Source: an uncultured bacterium
GTDB taxonomy: Bacteria > Cloacimonadota > Cloacimonadia > Cloacimonadales > Cloacimonadaceae
Assembly (NCBI GenBank): GCA_938009275.1
Contig: CALLHY010000008.1
Location: 1 to 63,054, forward strand
Length of the DNA stretch: 63,054 bases
Direction of reading: 5' to 3'
A program made the position numbers and the translations under genes. Position 1 is the stretch's first letter. Each line of letters starts with the position of its first letter. This document shows, piece by piece, positions 1 to 8,870 of this stretch. The notes under the pieces are model-generated. The model did not search any database. It worked only from the letters and a program-made list of their open reading frames with translations, and was not told the DNA's origin.

Positions 1-112
1 TCTAACCCTCTAACCCTCTAACCCTCTAACCCTCTAACCCTCTAACCCTCTAACCTGCTAACCCGTTAACCCGTTAACCCGTTAACCTGCATATCCGCTA
101 ATCTATTAACTT
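1..112. repeat. Octamer tandem repeat at left window end
   Basis: Six perfect copies of TCTAACCC occupy 1-48, followed by decaying copies (TCTAACCT, GCTAACCC, GTTAACCC twice, GTTAACCT) to about 88 and relics to about 112. The related unit GTTAACCT appears in opposite orientation at the right end of the window. The array probably marks a contig break in a longer repeat. No gene overlaps it. Confidence 0.95.
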
Positions 113-210
113 CTCTTTTCCTCTCTGGCTCTTTTACTCTATGTTAAATAGGATTCTGTAATGTACCTGTTACAATTGTAAGTGGTGCTATATCTTTGCC
201 AAACATGCAG

Positions 211-238
211 TTGACAAGCGAAGAAAGCGAATTATATT
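211..238 (+). promoter_or_regulatory. Sigma70-type promoter for panD-panC
   Basis: A perfect -35 TTGACA (211-216) is followed after 16 bases by TATATT (233-238), five of six matches to the -10 consensus. Transcription would begin near 245, upstream of the panD ATG at 297 and downstream of the alternative TTG at 237, which supports the ATG start. Confidence 0.6.
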
Positions 239-296
239 GACAAAAGGCCTGTATGTAATACTAGGTGACCAAAATTATGAAACTGGAGACCAAACA

Positions 297-653
297 ATGC
301 TAAGGCAAGTCCTATTATCCAAGCTCCACCGCGCCACGGTAACCGAGTGTGACCTGAATTATAATGGCAGCATAAAGATAGATGAAGCCCTGTTGGAACA
401 AGCGGGAATGCGTGAATTTGAACGCGTGGAAGTATTTAACATCACCAATGGCAACCGCTTTTCCACCTACATAATCCTCGGCGAGCGCAATAGCGGTGAG
501 ATTGGCATAAATGGAGCCGCAGCCCGTTTAGCCCATGCCGGCGACAAGGTGATAATAATAAATTACGGCATGATGGATGAGGCAGAGATGCAGGCACATA
601 AGCCTCGCATTGTGGTTTTGAACGACGAGAATAAGATAGATAACATACTGTAA
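297..653 (+). CDS. panD: Aspartate 1-decarboxylase PanD
   Basis: Decarboxylates L-aspartate to beta-alanine for pantothenate and CoA synthesis in the cytoplasm. The 118-residue product begins MLRQVLLSKLHRATVTECDL and carries Gly24-Ser25 in YNGSI, the self-cleavage site that creates the pyruvoyl cofactor. An in-frame TTG at 237 would add 20 residues, but the ATG at 297 has a GGAGA ribosome site at 286-290, matches the usual family start, and lies inside the predicted transcript. The stop directly abuts the panC ATG, so the two genes are translationally linked. Length is typical of the family. Confidence 0.95.
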   Translation: MLRQVLLSKLHRATVTECDLNYNGSIKIDEALLEQAGMREFERVEVFNITNGNRFSTYIILGERNSGEIGINGAAARLAHAGDKVIIINYGMMDEAEMQAHKPRIVVLNDENKIDNIL

Positions 654-1502
654 ATGCAGATTATATACAGTCCGGCAGAGATGCAGGCGATTAGCCACGC
701 TTGGGCAAGGGGCAAGAGCATTGGCTTTGTGCCAACCATGGGCTTTTTGCACGAGGGGCACCTATCTTTGGTACGCGAATCCAAGTGTAACTGCGATATA
801 ACCGTGGTTTCCATCTTTGTAAATCCCTCTCAATTTGGTGCCAATGAAGACCTTGGCAGCTATCCACGCGATATGAAGCGCGACTTGGAGCTACTGGAAG
901 GTTGCAAAGCAGATTACGTGTTCTGCCCAGAAGCCAGCGACATGTATCCCAAGCCCTATCATAGTTGGGTGAATGTGGACGGTCTTAGTGAAGTGCTTTG
1001 CGGTGCCAGCCGTCCTGGCCATTTCCGTGGAGTTGCCACAGTGGTCTTAAAGCTGGTAAATCTGGTAAAGCCGGATTACATGTATATGGGTGAGAAAGAC
1101 TTCCAACAAGTGGCGGTGCTAAACACCATGCTAAAAGAGCTTAATGTGCTTACCCGGATAGTATCCTGCCCCATAGTCCGTGAGCCGGATGGCCTGGCGA
1201 TGAGCAGCCGCAATACCTACCTGACAGGCGAAGCCCGGCAGCAGGCATTGTGTTTGTCCCAGACAATTATTAATGCCAAACGCAAGTATAAAGATGGTTG
1301 CAGAGACGTAAGCAGCATTATCGCCGAGTGCCAAAGCATTGTCAGCAGCTATGGCGGTGAAACGGACTACATAAAGATTGTGAATCCAAACACATTGCTT
1401 GACGAACTAATCCCAAAGGACGATAGCAGGATAATATTGGCAGTAAAGATAGGCAAAACCAGATTGATAGACAATGCCAGTATCACACCCGTTACTCTAT
1501 AA
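654..1502 (+). CDS. panC: Pantothenate synthetase PanC
   Basis: Condenses pantoate and beta-alanine with ATP to form pantothenate, using the product of panD immediately upstream (TAA then ATG, no gap). The 282-residue protein shows the nucleotidyltransferase-fold ATP motifs: PTMGFLHEGHLSL near residues 27-39 (HxGH) and AMSSRN near 182-187 (KMS-like). Length is normal for bacterial PanC. coaD, a later step toward CoA, lies about 4.8 kb downstream on the same strand. No terminator is obvious before the tRNA gene. Confidence 0.96.
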   Translation: MQIIYSPAEMQAISHAWARGKSIGFVPTMGFLHEGHLSLVRESKCNCDITVVSIFVNPSQFGANEDLGSYPRDMKRDLELLEGCKADYVFCPEASDMYPKPYHSWVNVDGLSEVLCGASRPGHFRGVATVVLKLVNLVKPDYMYMGEKDFQQVAVLNTMLKELNVLTRIVSCPIVREPDGLAMSSRNTYLTGEARQQALCLSQTIINAKRKYKDGCRDVSSIIAECQSIVSSYGGETDYIKIVNPNTLLDELIPKDDSRIILAVKIGKTRLIDNASITPVTL

Positions 1503-1625
1503 GGCAACCGATTTCGGAACATAGGCAAACCTTGTACCCAATGTGGGTTTGAAGGCATAACAAAAAGCAAATCTTGACAGAAGCATAAGGGCAGATTTTT
1601 TGGTTCGGATATGCTAAAACACCGT

Positions 1626-1712
1626 GCGAAAGTGGCGGAATTGGCAGACGCGCTGGACTTAGGATCCAGTGAGGTTAAACTCGTAGGGGTTCGAGTCCCC
1701 TCTTTCGCACCA
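1626..1712 (+). tRNA. tRNA-Leu (anticodon TAG)
   Basis: An 87-base cloverleaf: acceptor GCGAAAG pairs with CTTTCGC, followed by an encoded ACCA end. The anticodon stem CTGGA/TCCAG encloses loop CTTAGGA, giving anticodon TAG (reads CTA and probably other CTN codons). The T-arm GGGGTTCGAGTCCCC is clear. The long variable arm expected of class II tRNA-Leu lies between the anticodon and T arms. Confidence 0.96.
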
Positions 1713-1778
1713 TCAGTACTATAAACCATAGGCAGAGATTTTCTGCCAATCCGCAAGATTAATCAACAGGAGAATACA

Positions 1779-3077
1779 GTGCAGGTAGAAATCAATGCTA
1801 TTAATGCCGTAAGCAAAGAAATTAACATCACAGTTCCCGCAGAGCGAACTGATAAGGCGTATGAGAAATATATCCGTAAAGCCTCAAAAGACATAGCCGT
1901 TCCCGGTTTCCGCAAGGGCAAAGCCCCCTTGGCAATGGTGGAGCGGATGCATGCCGACACCATTCGTGACTACTTTCTAAAAGACTTTGTGGATGAAGTG
2001 TTCGACGAAGCAGCCAAAGAGCATGATATCCATTTCCTGCTTTTCCCCGAAGTGAAAGACATCACCTGGGAAAAGGGCAGTGAGATGATAATAAAGATAG
2101 AAGTGGAACACGAGCCGAAGATTGAATTTAAGCAATTAGAAGGGCTTTCCATTCCGCATCAACCCCAGCTTTTGGAAGATGAAGTAGAAAAATATCTGCA
2201 AGGCCTGGTGAAAGACAATGGCCATGTAGTAGATGTGGAAACTGCTGTAGAAGACGATGAGATTTCTGCCGAAATCAGCTTTAAGCACGGTAGCGAAAGC
2301 TTTAGCAAAACGGGCACCCTGTATGCAGGAAGCGGAGTGAACAATCGCTCGCTTGCCGAGCTTATCGGCTGTAAAACCGGAGACGTGGTTGAAGCAAAGC
2401 TTCCGGGCAGAGCAATCATGCTGGCAGTTAGAGATGCCGGCTTACCGCTGGAAAAAGACTTTGCCTATGGTTGCAGCATTATGGTGAACAGCATTTCACG
2501 CATGCAGTATCCAGCAATTGACGATGAATTTGCCAAGGATATGGAGTTTGACTCTCTGGATGCCATGAAGGCCAAGATAGCAGAAGACATGAAGCTTAGG
2601 AATGAGCATATAAACATCAATATCGATAACTACAGCGTTATCAATAAGCTGTATGTGGATAATAACTTCGAGCTTCCCCACAAGACTATAGAATATCTGG
2701 CAGAGCAAGAAGCCTCTAAGGTAGATAATCCCGACTATCGTAAGTTCTACATATATCAATACAAGATGCAGATTGCTCAGGAAATGATTAGCATGTATGT
2801 AATGAACAGCCTCAGACAAGCAATTCCCATGGAAGTAAGCGATGAAATGATGGCAGAATACATAACCCATGAGGCGATATTGGAAGATAAGAGCGTGGAA
2901 GCTTACAAAGAGCAGAATGCCGATTATCTTGCCCAGGCTGAGTATAAACTTGCTGTGCAAAACTACTTTATTTTAAGGCAGATAGCCAATAGCAGTGATT
3001 TCTTTGTTCCGGAGCCAGAAGCCGAATCAGAGATTCCCGAAACCGAAACTGAAGCCGTGGAGACAACGGAGGAATAA
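1779..3077 (+). CDS. tig: Trigger factor
   Basis: Ribosome-associated folding chaperone, 432 residues. The N-terminal ribosome-binding domain is recognisable from the GFRKGKAP signature near residues 43-50; a PPIase-like FKBP domain (about 150-240) and a helical C-terminal substrate-binding region follow. The tail is acidic (E/P/T rich). The start is GTG, supported by CAGGAG at 1767-1772; no better ATG exists. The stop overlaps the clpP ATG by one base. tig-clpP-clpX is a classic bacterial order linking folding at the ribosome with proteolysis. Confidence 0.95.
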   Translation: MQVEINAINAVSKEINITVPAERTDKAYEKYIRKASKDIAVPGFRKGKAPLAMVERMHADTIRDYFLKDFVDEVFDEAAKEHDIHFLLFPEVKDITWEKGSEMIIKIEVEHEPKIEFKQLEGLSIPHQPQLLEDEVEKYLQGLVKDNGHVVDVETAVEDDEISAEISFKHGSESFSKTGTLYAGSGVNNRSLAELIGCKTGDVVEAKLPGRAIMLAVRDAGLPLEKDFAYGCSIMVNSISRMQYPAIDDEFAKDMEFDSLDAMKAKIAEDMKLRNEHININIDNYSVINKLYVDNNFELPHKTIEYLAEQEASKVDNPDYRKFYIYQYKMQIAQEMISMYVMNSLRQAIPMEVSDEMMAEYITHEAILEDKSVEAYKEQNADYLAQAEYKLAVQNYFILRQIANSSDFFVPEPEAESEIPETETEAVETTEE

Positions 3078-3661
3078 TGAACTTCATCCCAATGGTGATA
3101 GAACAAGTAGGGCGCGGCGAACGCGCTTATGACATCTATTCACGCTTGCTGAAGGATAGAATTGTGTTCTTGGGCGGAGCAATTGAGGATAACCTTGCCA
3201 ATACAATAGTGGCTCAGCTATTGCACCTCGAAGGTGAAGACGCGGAGCGCGACATCTATATGTATATCAACAGCCCGGGTGGAATTATATCCTCGGGTTT
3301 GGCGATATATGACACCATGCAATATATAAAACCCAGGGTTAGCACCATCTGCATCGGGCAAGCCGCCAGTATGGCTGCCGTGCTTTTGGCAGCAGGTGCA
3401 CCGGGAAAGAGAACCGCTTTGCCGAATAGCCGGGTGATGATTCATCAGCCTATGGGCGGTGCCCAGGGTCAGGCAGCAGATATCGAGATTCAAGCCAAAG
3501 AGATTCTGTATCTTAGAGAACGCATGAACGAGATATTGCACAAACACACCGGTCAAAGCCTTAGCAAAATAATGGAAGATACCGACCGTAACTACTTCAT
3601 GAATGCAGAAGAAGCCTTGCAATACGGGATGATAGACGAAGTAATCGCCATGAGAAAATAA
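3077..3661 (+). CDS. clpP: ATP-dependent Clp protease proteolytic subunit, catalytic Asp replaced by Asn
   Basis: Serine peptidase forming the ClpXP degradation chamber; 194 residues. Ser98 (GQAASMAAV) and His123 (MIHQP) sit 25 residues apart as in known ClpP. The third triad position, 49 residues after the His, should be Asp but here is Asn172 (TDRNYFMNAEEA; DNA codons GAC CGT AAC TAC TTC). An Asp at 170 is close but out of register with the family. The gene overlaps tig by one base and clpX follows after 100 bases. It is otherwise a normal ClpP; activity may depend on ClpX or on another ClpP paralogue elsewhere (inference). Confidence 0.95.
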   Translation: MNFIPMVIEQVGRGERAYDIYSRLLKDRIVFLGGAIEDNLANTIVAQLLHLEGEDAERDIYMYINSPGGIISSGLAIYDTMQYIKPRVSTICIGQAASMAAVLLAAGAPGKRTALPNSRVMIHQPMGGAQGQAADIEIQAKEILYLRERMNEILHKHTGQSLSKIMEDTDRNYFMNAEEALQYGMIDEVIAMRK

Positions 3662-3690
3662 GCTTGACTAAAAGTCGGGCATAGAATAAA

Positions 3691-3726
3691 GTACAGGGCA
3701 GTGCTGATATGGCAATTGCCCTGCAC
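3691..3726. other. Hairpin between clpP and clpX
   Basis: GTACAGGGCA (3691-3700) can pair with TGCCCTGCAC (3717-3726) with one A/C mismatch, with a further short inner TGC/GCA stem. No T-run follows, so it is not a normal intrinsic terminator. It might act as an RNA processing or stability element setting clpP:clpX ratios (inference). Confidence 0.4.
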
Positions 3727-3761
3727 TAATATCCGGGATAAAATACGAATGGGAGGATTTC

Positions 3762-5000
3762 TTGGATAAATACAAAACCCTTAGCTGTTCCTTTTGTGGA
3801 AGAGCCGAAAACGAAGTGAAAAACCTGATAAGAGGCATTGGCGGTAACATTTGTGACGAATGTATCGTTATGTGCCATACAATTATAGATTCCAACAAAG
3901 AAGAACCAACTCACGAAGAATTTGACGCACCCATCCCCAGCAAGATAAAGAGCTTCCTGGACCAATATGTAATAGGGCAAGACAAGGCTAAAGAGATTAT
4001 CGCTGTGGCAGTGTATAACCATTACAAGCGCATCTTTAAGCAAAGCAAGAATGACGAGATAGACCTTGAAAAGAGCAACATCATGATGATTGGCCCCACT
4101 GGAAGCGGGAAGACTTTGATTGCCCAAACCCTGGCAAGATTCCTTCAGGTGCCGTTTGCCATTTCCGATGCCACTACCTTAACCGAAGCCGGATACGTGG
4201 GCGAAGACGTGGAAAACATTCTGGTAAGGCTATTGCAAAACGCCAATTATGACGTTGCCAAAGCCGAACGGGGAATAGTTTATATAGACGAAATAGACAA
4301 GATATCCCGCAAGTCCGAAACACCCTCCATTACCCGTGACGTTAGCGGAGAGGGCGTGCAACAGGCATTACTGAAGATACTTGAAGGCACCAAGGTAAAT
4401 GTCCCGCCCAAAGGTGGACGCAAGCACCCGCAGCAAGAATTTATCGAAATAGATACCAAGAACATCCTGTTTATAGCAGGTGGAGCATTCTTCGGTCTGG
4501 AAAAGATAATTAAAGAACGCATGGACAAGAAGGCTATTGGCTTCGACGTGGAGCTTGGAGAAAAGCTAAATGATGCCGATATCTTTATGCAAACCACGCC
4601 TCATGACTTGCTGAAGTATGGCCTTATTCCCGAGCTGATAGGCAGAATGCCGGTTATCTGCACCTTGCATGAGCTTACTGAAAGTGCGTTAATAGACATT
4701 CTGGTAAAACCCAAGAACGCCATCTGCAAGCAGTATCAGAAATTCTTTGAAATGGATGGCGTTGATCTGAAGTTCGAGGATGATGCCCTGAAGGAGATTG
4801 CGCGAATTGCCATCACCCAAAAAACCGGTGCCCGTGGTTTGCGCTCCATCATGGAAAAGTTTATGCTAAAGATTATGTACGATATACCCGATAGAACAGA
4901 TGTGGAATCCTGCGTAATAACAGCAGACGTGGTAAATCAATCCGCAGAGCCAGAATTTGGCCTGATAAAGCCTGTAACCCAGAAACAGCAAAGCAGCTAA
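3762..5000 (+). CDS. clpX: Clp protease ATP-binding subunit ClpX
   Basis: AAA+ unfoldase that recognises substrates and feeds them to ClpP; 412 residues. The N-terminal zinc-binding domain has paired cysteines (CSFC near 8-11, CDEC near 30-33). Walker A is GPTGSGKT (near 108-115), the pore loop is GYVGED, Walker B is VYIDEID, and the sensor-2 arginine region (GARGLRSIME) is present. The start is TTG with GGGAGG at 3751-3756; no suitable ATG lies nearby. Length matches the family. Confidence 0.96.
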   Translation: MDKYKTLSCSFCGRAENEVKNLIRGIGGNICDECIVMCHTIIDSNKEEPTHEEFDAPIPSKIKSFLDQYVIGQDKAKEIIAVAVYNHYKRIFKQSKNDEIDLEKSNIMMIGPTGSGKTLIAQTLARFLQVPFAISDATTLTEAGYVGEDVENILVRLLQNANYDVAKAERGIVYIDEIDKISRKSETPSITRDVSGEGVQQALLKILEGTKVNVPPKGGRKHPQQEFIEIDTKNILFIAGGAFFGLEKIIKERMDKKAIGFDVELGEKLNDADIFMQTTPHDLLKYGLIPELIGRMPVICTLHELTESALIDILVKPKNAICKQYQKFFEMDGVDLKFEDDALKEIARIAITQKTGARGLRSIMEKFMLKIMYDIPDRTDVESCVITADVVNQSAEPEFGLIKPVTQKQQSS

Positions 5001-5020
5001 GCCGTACAAAGGAGCTAAAG

Positions 5021-6253
5021 ATGACAGCAGAAGTAACCAGCCCGCGTAGAGAAAAGCTCGCTAGTTTACTAAATGATGGCGAGAACATTATAGTATTTGC
5101 CAATTCACAAGCTAATCTATCCAAGTTTGTGCAAGATAATAACTTTTTGTACTTAACGGGACTAAACCATCCCGAGCTTATTTACGTGGCAGGCAAAGCA
5201 GGCGGTCGATTCAATGATATGCTGTTTATTGAACGCAGCGATCCCGAACGCGTGGTTTGGGAAGGGGCAAAGCTTAGTGCCGAAGAGGCAAGTAAGATAA
5301 GCGGAATCAAGCGTGTTAAGTACCTTGATGAATTCTACGGCGTTCTCTCCGGCATGTGTCCAATGATGAGCACCATATATTCAAACCTTGGCTTTGTTGC
5401 CCTGAATAAGCCCATGTCATATCCCATGTACATGCTTGAGCCGATTCGTTCAAAACACCCTCAGATAGAGATAAAGCAGCTAAACAATCTTATTGCTCCG
5501 CTTAGGAAGATAAAGGATGAATGGGAACTGCAACAGCTTCAGAAAGCCATAGACATTACCGGTAAAGGCATCATAGATGCAATGGAATACACTACGGCTA
5601 CCATGATGGAATACGAACTGGAAGCCATGCTGTTTTACCGGATGCAACGCAGTGGCGTAAAAAACTGGGGTTTTGCACCTATCATTGCCTCGGGCATAAA
5701 TGCTGCAACTTTGCATTACGAAAAGAACAACTGCCGCATCGAATCCGGAGATCTGGTGCTAATGGATGTAGGTGCATCTTACAACAACTATAGTGCGGAT
5801 GTTACCCGCTGCTTCCCTGTTGGTGCCACGTTCAGCGAACGTCAGAAGCAGATATATTCCATCGTGCTGGATGTGCAAAAGCAAGTGATAGAAATGATTA
5901 AGCCCGGAGTAACCCTTGCCGACCTGAACCAGGCTACCACCACGATGTTAGCCGAAGGCATGCTGGCAATTGGTTTGATAGAAAGTGCGGACGACGTAAC
6001 CAAGTACTACATGCATAGCGTTAGCCATTTCCTTGGTATGGACACACATGACCTGGGCGGCAGAAACGCAGTATTGGAAGTGGGTAATGTGATAACTGTA
6101 GAGCCAGGCATCTACATCCCGGAAGAAAAGCTGGGTGTGCGCATCGAAGATGATGTGTTGGTAACCGAAACCGGATTCTGTGTGCTTTCTCAAAACATAC
6201 CCAAAGAGATAAGCGAACTGGAAGAAATACGCAAAGCTGCTCTCAGTAGATAA
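5021..6253 (+). CDS. pepP: Xaa-Pro aminopeptidase (M24B)
   Basis: Metallopeptidase removing N-terminal residues preceding proline. The 410-residue protein has an aminopeptidase P N-terminal domain (about 1-125) and an M24 pita-bread catalytic domain (about 160-400). Two-metal ligands are visible: Asp in LMDVGASYNNYSADVTR (two Asp), His in HFLGMDTHDLG, Glu in TVEPGIYIP and Glu in RIEDDVLV. It starts 20 bases after clpX and its stop overlaps the coaD ATG, so it belongs to the same transcription unit, perhaps finishing peptides released by ClpXP. Confidence 0.9.
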   Translation: MTAEVTSPRREKLASLLNDGENIIVFANSQANLSKFVQDNNFLYLTGLNHPELIYVAGKAGGRFNDMLFIERSDPERVVWEGAKLSAEEASKISGIKRVKYLDEFYGVLSGMCPMMSTIYSNLGFVALNKPMSYPMYMLEPIRSKHPQIEIKQLNNLIAPLRKIKDEWELQQLQKAIDITGKGIIDAMEYTTATMMEYELEAMLFYRMQRSGVKNWGFAPIIASGINAATLHYEKNNCRIESGDLVLMDVGASYNNYSADVTRCFPVGATFSERQKQIYSIVLDVQKQVIEMIKPGVTLADLNQATTTMLAEGMLAIGLIESADDVTKYYMHSVSHFLGMDTHDLGGRNAVLEVGNVITVEPGIYIPEEKLGVRIEDDVLVTETGFCVLSQNIPKEISELEEIRKAALSR

Positions 6254-6750
6254 TGACACGCGCTATCTATCCCGGCACCTTCGATCCCATAACCTATGGG
6301 CATTTGAATATATTGGAAAAGGCTTGCAACATCTTTGATGAAGTGATTCTAGCGGTAGCCGATCAGACAGGTAAGCAAACCGGCTTCAGCCTTGAGGAGC
6401 GTTACCGGCTTTGCTCAGAGGCTACTGCGTATTTGCCCAAAGTGCATGTATCCACCTTCAGTGGCTTGTTTGTGGACTATGCCAAAGCTATGGATTGCCG
6501 AATTATGATACGTGGCATGCGTGCCGTATCAGATTTTGAATATGAGCTATCCTTAGCCCTAACCAACAAAAAGCTTAATCCCGACATTGAAACCATCTTC
6601 CTGGTTCCCAGCCTCAAATACATGTATCTTTCATCCTCAATGATTCGCCAACTCGCCAGCCTGAACGGGCCTTTGCAAGATTTCGTTCCGGAGGTGGTTG
6701 CCAAAGCCATGCAGGATAAATACGGCAATAGCCCTGTAAACAAGGACTAA
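6253..6750 (+). CDS. coaD: Phosphopantetheine adenylyltransferase CoaD
   Basis: Transfers AMP from ATP to 4'-phosphopantetheine, the penultimate step of CoA synthesis. The 165-residue protein begins with the hallmark YPGTFDPITYGHLNI (TxGH nucleotide motif) and has the second signature YLSSSMIRQLASLNG. The ATG overlaps the preceding stop by one base (TAATGA). It joins panD and panC as CoA pathway genes in this + strand run. Confidence 0.96.
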   Translation: MTRAIYPGTFDPITYGHLNILEKACNIFDEVILAVADQTGKQTGFSLEERYRLCSEATAYLPKVHVSTFSGLFVDYAKAMDCRIMIRGMRAVSDFEYELSLALTNKKLNPDIETIFLVPSLKYMYLSSSMIRQLASLNGPLQDFVPEVVAKAMQDKYGNSPVNKD

Positions 6751-6752
6751 GC

Positions 6753-8132
6753 ATGGCGCGAAAAGAGAACATAGACTCCGAAAGCAAACAGAAAGTATCG
6801 GAACGCAGCCTTCCAGCAGACGTTAACGCAGAATCAGCCATTCTATCTGCGATGCTGATAGACAGCGATGTGGTTAGCAAAGGCATAGAGAAGATAAAAG
6901 AGGAGTTCTTTTACCGTAGTGCGCATAAAATGATATTTCGCGCTATGTCCGACCTCTTTAATGAAGCCATCGAGATAGACCCATTAACGCTTATCAACCG
7001 TCTGGAGCGAAACAACCAACTGGAAAGAGTTGGCGGTATACCGTATATAAACGAGATTGCCGACTTCGTGGTCTCCAGTGCTAATTTCGATTATCACCTG
7101 AATATTGTTACCGAGCAAGCGCTCCTACGCCACTTGATACTGGCATCTAACGGGATTATTGAATCCTGCTATTCATCAACCCAACCGGTTAAAACCATAG
7201 TTGATGAAGCAGAGCAGGCAATCTTTGCCATTGCCGAATTACCCAGTCATCAGGGCTTCCAACGCATAGACAAGATTAGCTCCGAAGTTTTACATAGCAT
7301 CGATCAGATTGCCTCCACCAAACTGCCTGTAGTGGGAGTTAGTAGCGGGTTCAATGTTTTAGACCGCATGACAGGTGGCTTCCGCCCCGGACAATTCATT
7401 ATTTTAGCTGCCCGTCCCGCAATGGGGAAAACTTCATTAGCGCTCAATATCGCCTCGCATTGTGCGGTTAATCTGAACAAAAAAGTGGCTATATTCACTA
7501 TGGAAATGGCAGCCGACGAAGTTATAATGCGTATGTTCAGTTCTGCTTCGGAAGTGAACATGGACAGCATGATGAAAGGATATGGCATGAATGAAGAAAA
7601 GCTGATTCGCATCATGCAAGCCTCAGAAGTGCTATCCTCTAAACAAATTTTTATAGATGAATCGGGTACAAACACCCCTCTGGATATTAGAGCCAAAACG
7701 CGCCGTTTAGCTGCTGAGATTGGCGGGCTTGATCTGATTATGATAGACTACTTACAGCTAATGACACTGCCCCGCGACAAAGACAGCAGACAGCAGGAGA
7801 TATCCGAAATCTCGCGGGCTATGAAGATATTGGCTAAGGACATGAAGGTTCCTGTATTGGCACTATCCCAATTAAACCGCGCGGCAGAAACCAGAGAAGA
7901 TAAACGCCCCAAGCTTGCTGACTTGCGTGAGTCCGGTGCTATTGAACAAGATGCCGACCTTGTTATGTTCATCTACCGGGACGAGTATTACCACCCAGAT
8001 AGCACAGAGAAACCCGGCATTGCCGAGATAATCATAAGCAAAAACAGGCATGGTTCCACAGGTAATGTAGAGCTTGGATTCGAAAAGGAATTCACTCTAT
8101 TCAGGCCTCTTGACAACGTTCATGATAACTAA
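6753..8132 (+). CDS. dnaB: Replicative DNA helicase DnaB
   Basis: Hexameric 5'-3' helicase of the replication fork, 459 residues. The N-terminal DnaB domain (about 20-125; starts at LPADVNAESAILSAML) and the RecA-like C-terminal domain (about 190-455) are both present. Walker A is ARPAMGKTS and Walker B is DLIMIDYLQLM; the KNRHGSTG arginine-finger region is near the end. No intein. The ATG is two bases after coaD. The 3' end overlaps the next gene by 11 bases. Confidence 0.96.
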   Translation: MARKENIDSESKQKVSERSLPADVNAESAILSAMLIDSDVVSKGIEKIKEEFFYRSAHKMIFRAMSDLFNEAIEIDPLTLINRLERNNQLERVGGIPYINEIADFVVSSANFDYHLNIVTEQALLRHLILASNGIIESCYSSTQPVKTIVDEAEQAIFAIAELPSHQGFQRIDKISSEVLHSIDQIASTKLPVVGVSSGFNVLDRMTGGFRPGQFIILAARPAMGKTSLALNIASHCAVNLNKKVAIFTMEMAADEVIMRMFSSASEVNMDSMMKGYGMNEEKLIRIMQASEVLSSKQIFIDESGTNTPLDIRAKTRRLAAEIGGLDLIMIDYLQLMTLPRDKDSRQQEISEISRAMKILAKDMKVPVLALSQLNRAAETREDKRPKLADLRESGAIEQDADLVMFIYRDEYYHPDSTEKPGIAEIIISKNRHGSTGNVELGFEKEFTLFRPLDNVHDN

Positions 8133-8868
8133 TGCACTGGCAGGCATAGGCGAATACATAATTTTCGTTGGACGGGTGCTTTCCAAGCTGCCCTCATTGC
8201 ACAAACGGCATCAAGAATTCATAATTCAATATAAGCGCATAGGATTGGATTCACTTTTTTTGATCTCCCTGACCGCTGCATTCACAGGCTTAGTTACTGC
8301 TCTGCAAGCCGTATATCAATCCAAGGGCTATATTCCCACCAGTCTTTTAAGTGTTCTAATTGGGAAGTCTACCATGATCGAGCTTGCACCGGTTTTAACC
8401 GCTTTGGTTCTAACAGGTAAGGTTGGAGCTTCAATAGCGGCAGAGATAGGCACTATGAGGGTTAGCGAGCAGCTTGATGCCCTAAGAAGCATGAGTATCG
8501 ACCCCCATGAGTTTCTTTATATGCCACGGATAACAGCTGGCTTTATAGCCTTTCCCCTTATCACCATTTTTGCTGATGCCATTGGGATACTATGCGCATG
8601 GTACTTTTCCTGGCTTCGCTATGGAATTCACCACTACACTTTCTTCAATAACATGCGCAGTTATTTCGAGCCAACCGATCTTTTAGGCGGGCTGGCAAAG
8701 TCTTTTGTTTTCGGATTTATAATCACCACTTTCGCCTGTTTCCATGGTAATCGATGCACAGGCGGTGCCGAAGGGGTTGGCAAGGCTACTACGCTAACCG
8801 TTGTCTATTCTGCTGTTGCGATACTAGTAATGGACTTCATGGTAGCATGGGCTTTGTTTGGAATTTAG
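8122..8868 (+). CDS. MlaE-family ABC transporter permease
   Basis: Integral membrane permease of the MlaE (DUF140) family, which in diderms moves phospholipids between inner and outer membrane. About five hydrophobic segments. The family core is clear: GKSTMIELAPVLTALVLTGK followed by the IAAEIGTMRVSEQLDAL amphipathic stretch. The chosen ATG (8122) overlaps dnaB by 11 bases; an upstream TTG at 8074 would add 16 non-conserved residues that merely overlap dnaB. No MlaF ATPase or MlaD substrate protein lies next door, so partners must be elsewhere. Ribosome site is weak. Confidence 0.9.
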   Translation: MITNALAGIGEYIIFVGRVLSKLPSLHKRHQEFIIQYKRIGLDSLFLISLTAAFTGLVTALQAVYQSKGYIPTSLLSVLIGKSTMIELAPVLTALVLTGKVGASIAAEIGTMRVSEQLDALRSMSIDPHEFLYMPRITAGFIAFPLITIFADAIGILCAWYFSWLRYGIHHYTFFNNMRSYFEPTDLLGGLAKSFVFGFIITTFACFHGNRCTGGAEGVGKATTLTVVYSAVAILVMDFMVAWALFGI

Positions 8869-8870
8869 TA

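Noticed and set aside
1..112. True telomere of a linear replicon
   Set aside because: Orientation fits, but no terminal protein, resolvase or hairpin evidence; an assembly break in a common repeat is simpler.
237..296. TTG start adding 20 residues to PanD
   Set aside because: The predicted transcript starts after it, and the ATG at 297 has a proper ribosome site and matches the family start.
8754..8870. Extension of the binding lipoprotein into the MlaE-like gene
   Set aside because: It lies out of frame inside a conserved gene and would bury the lipoprotein signal peptide.
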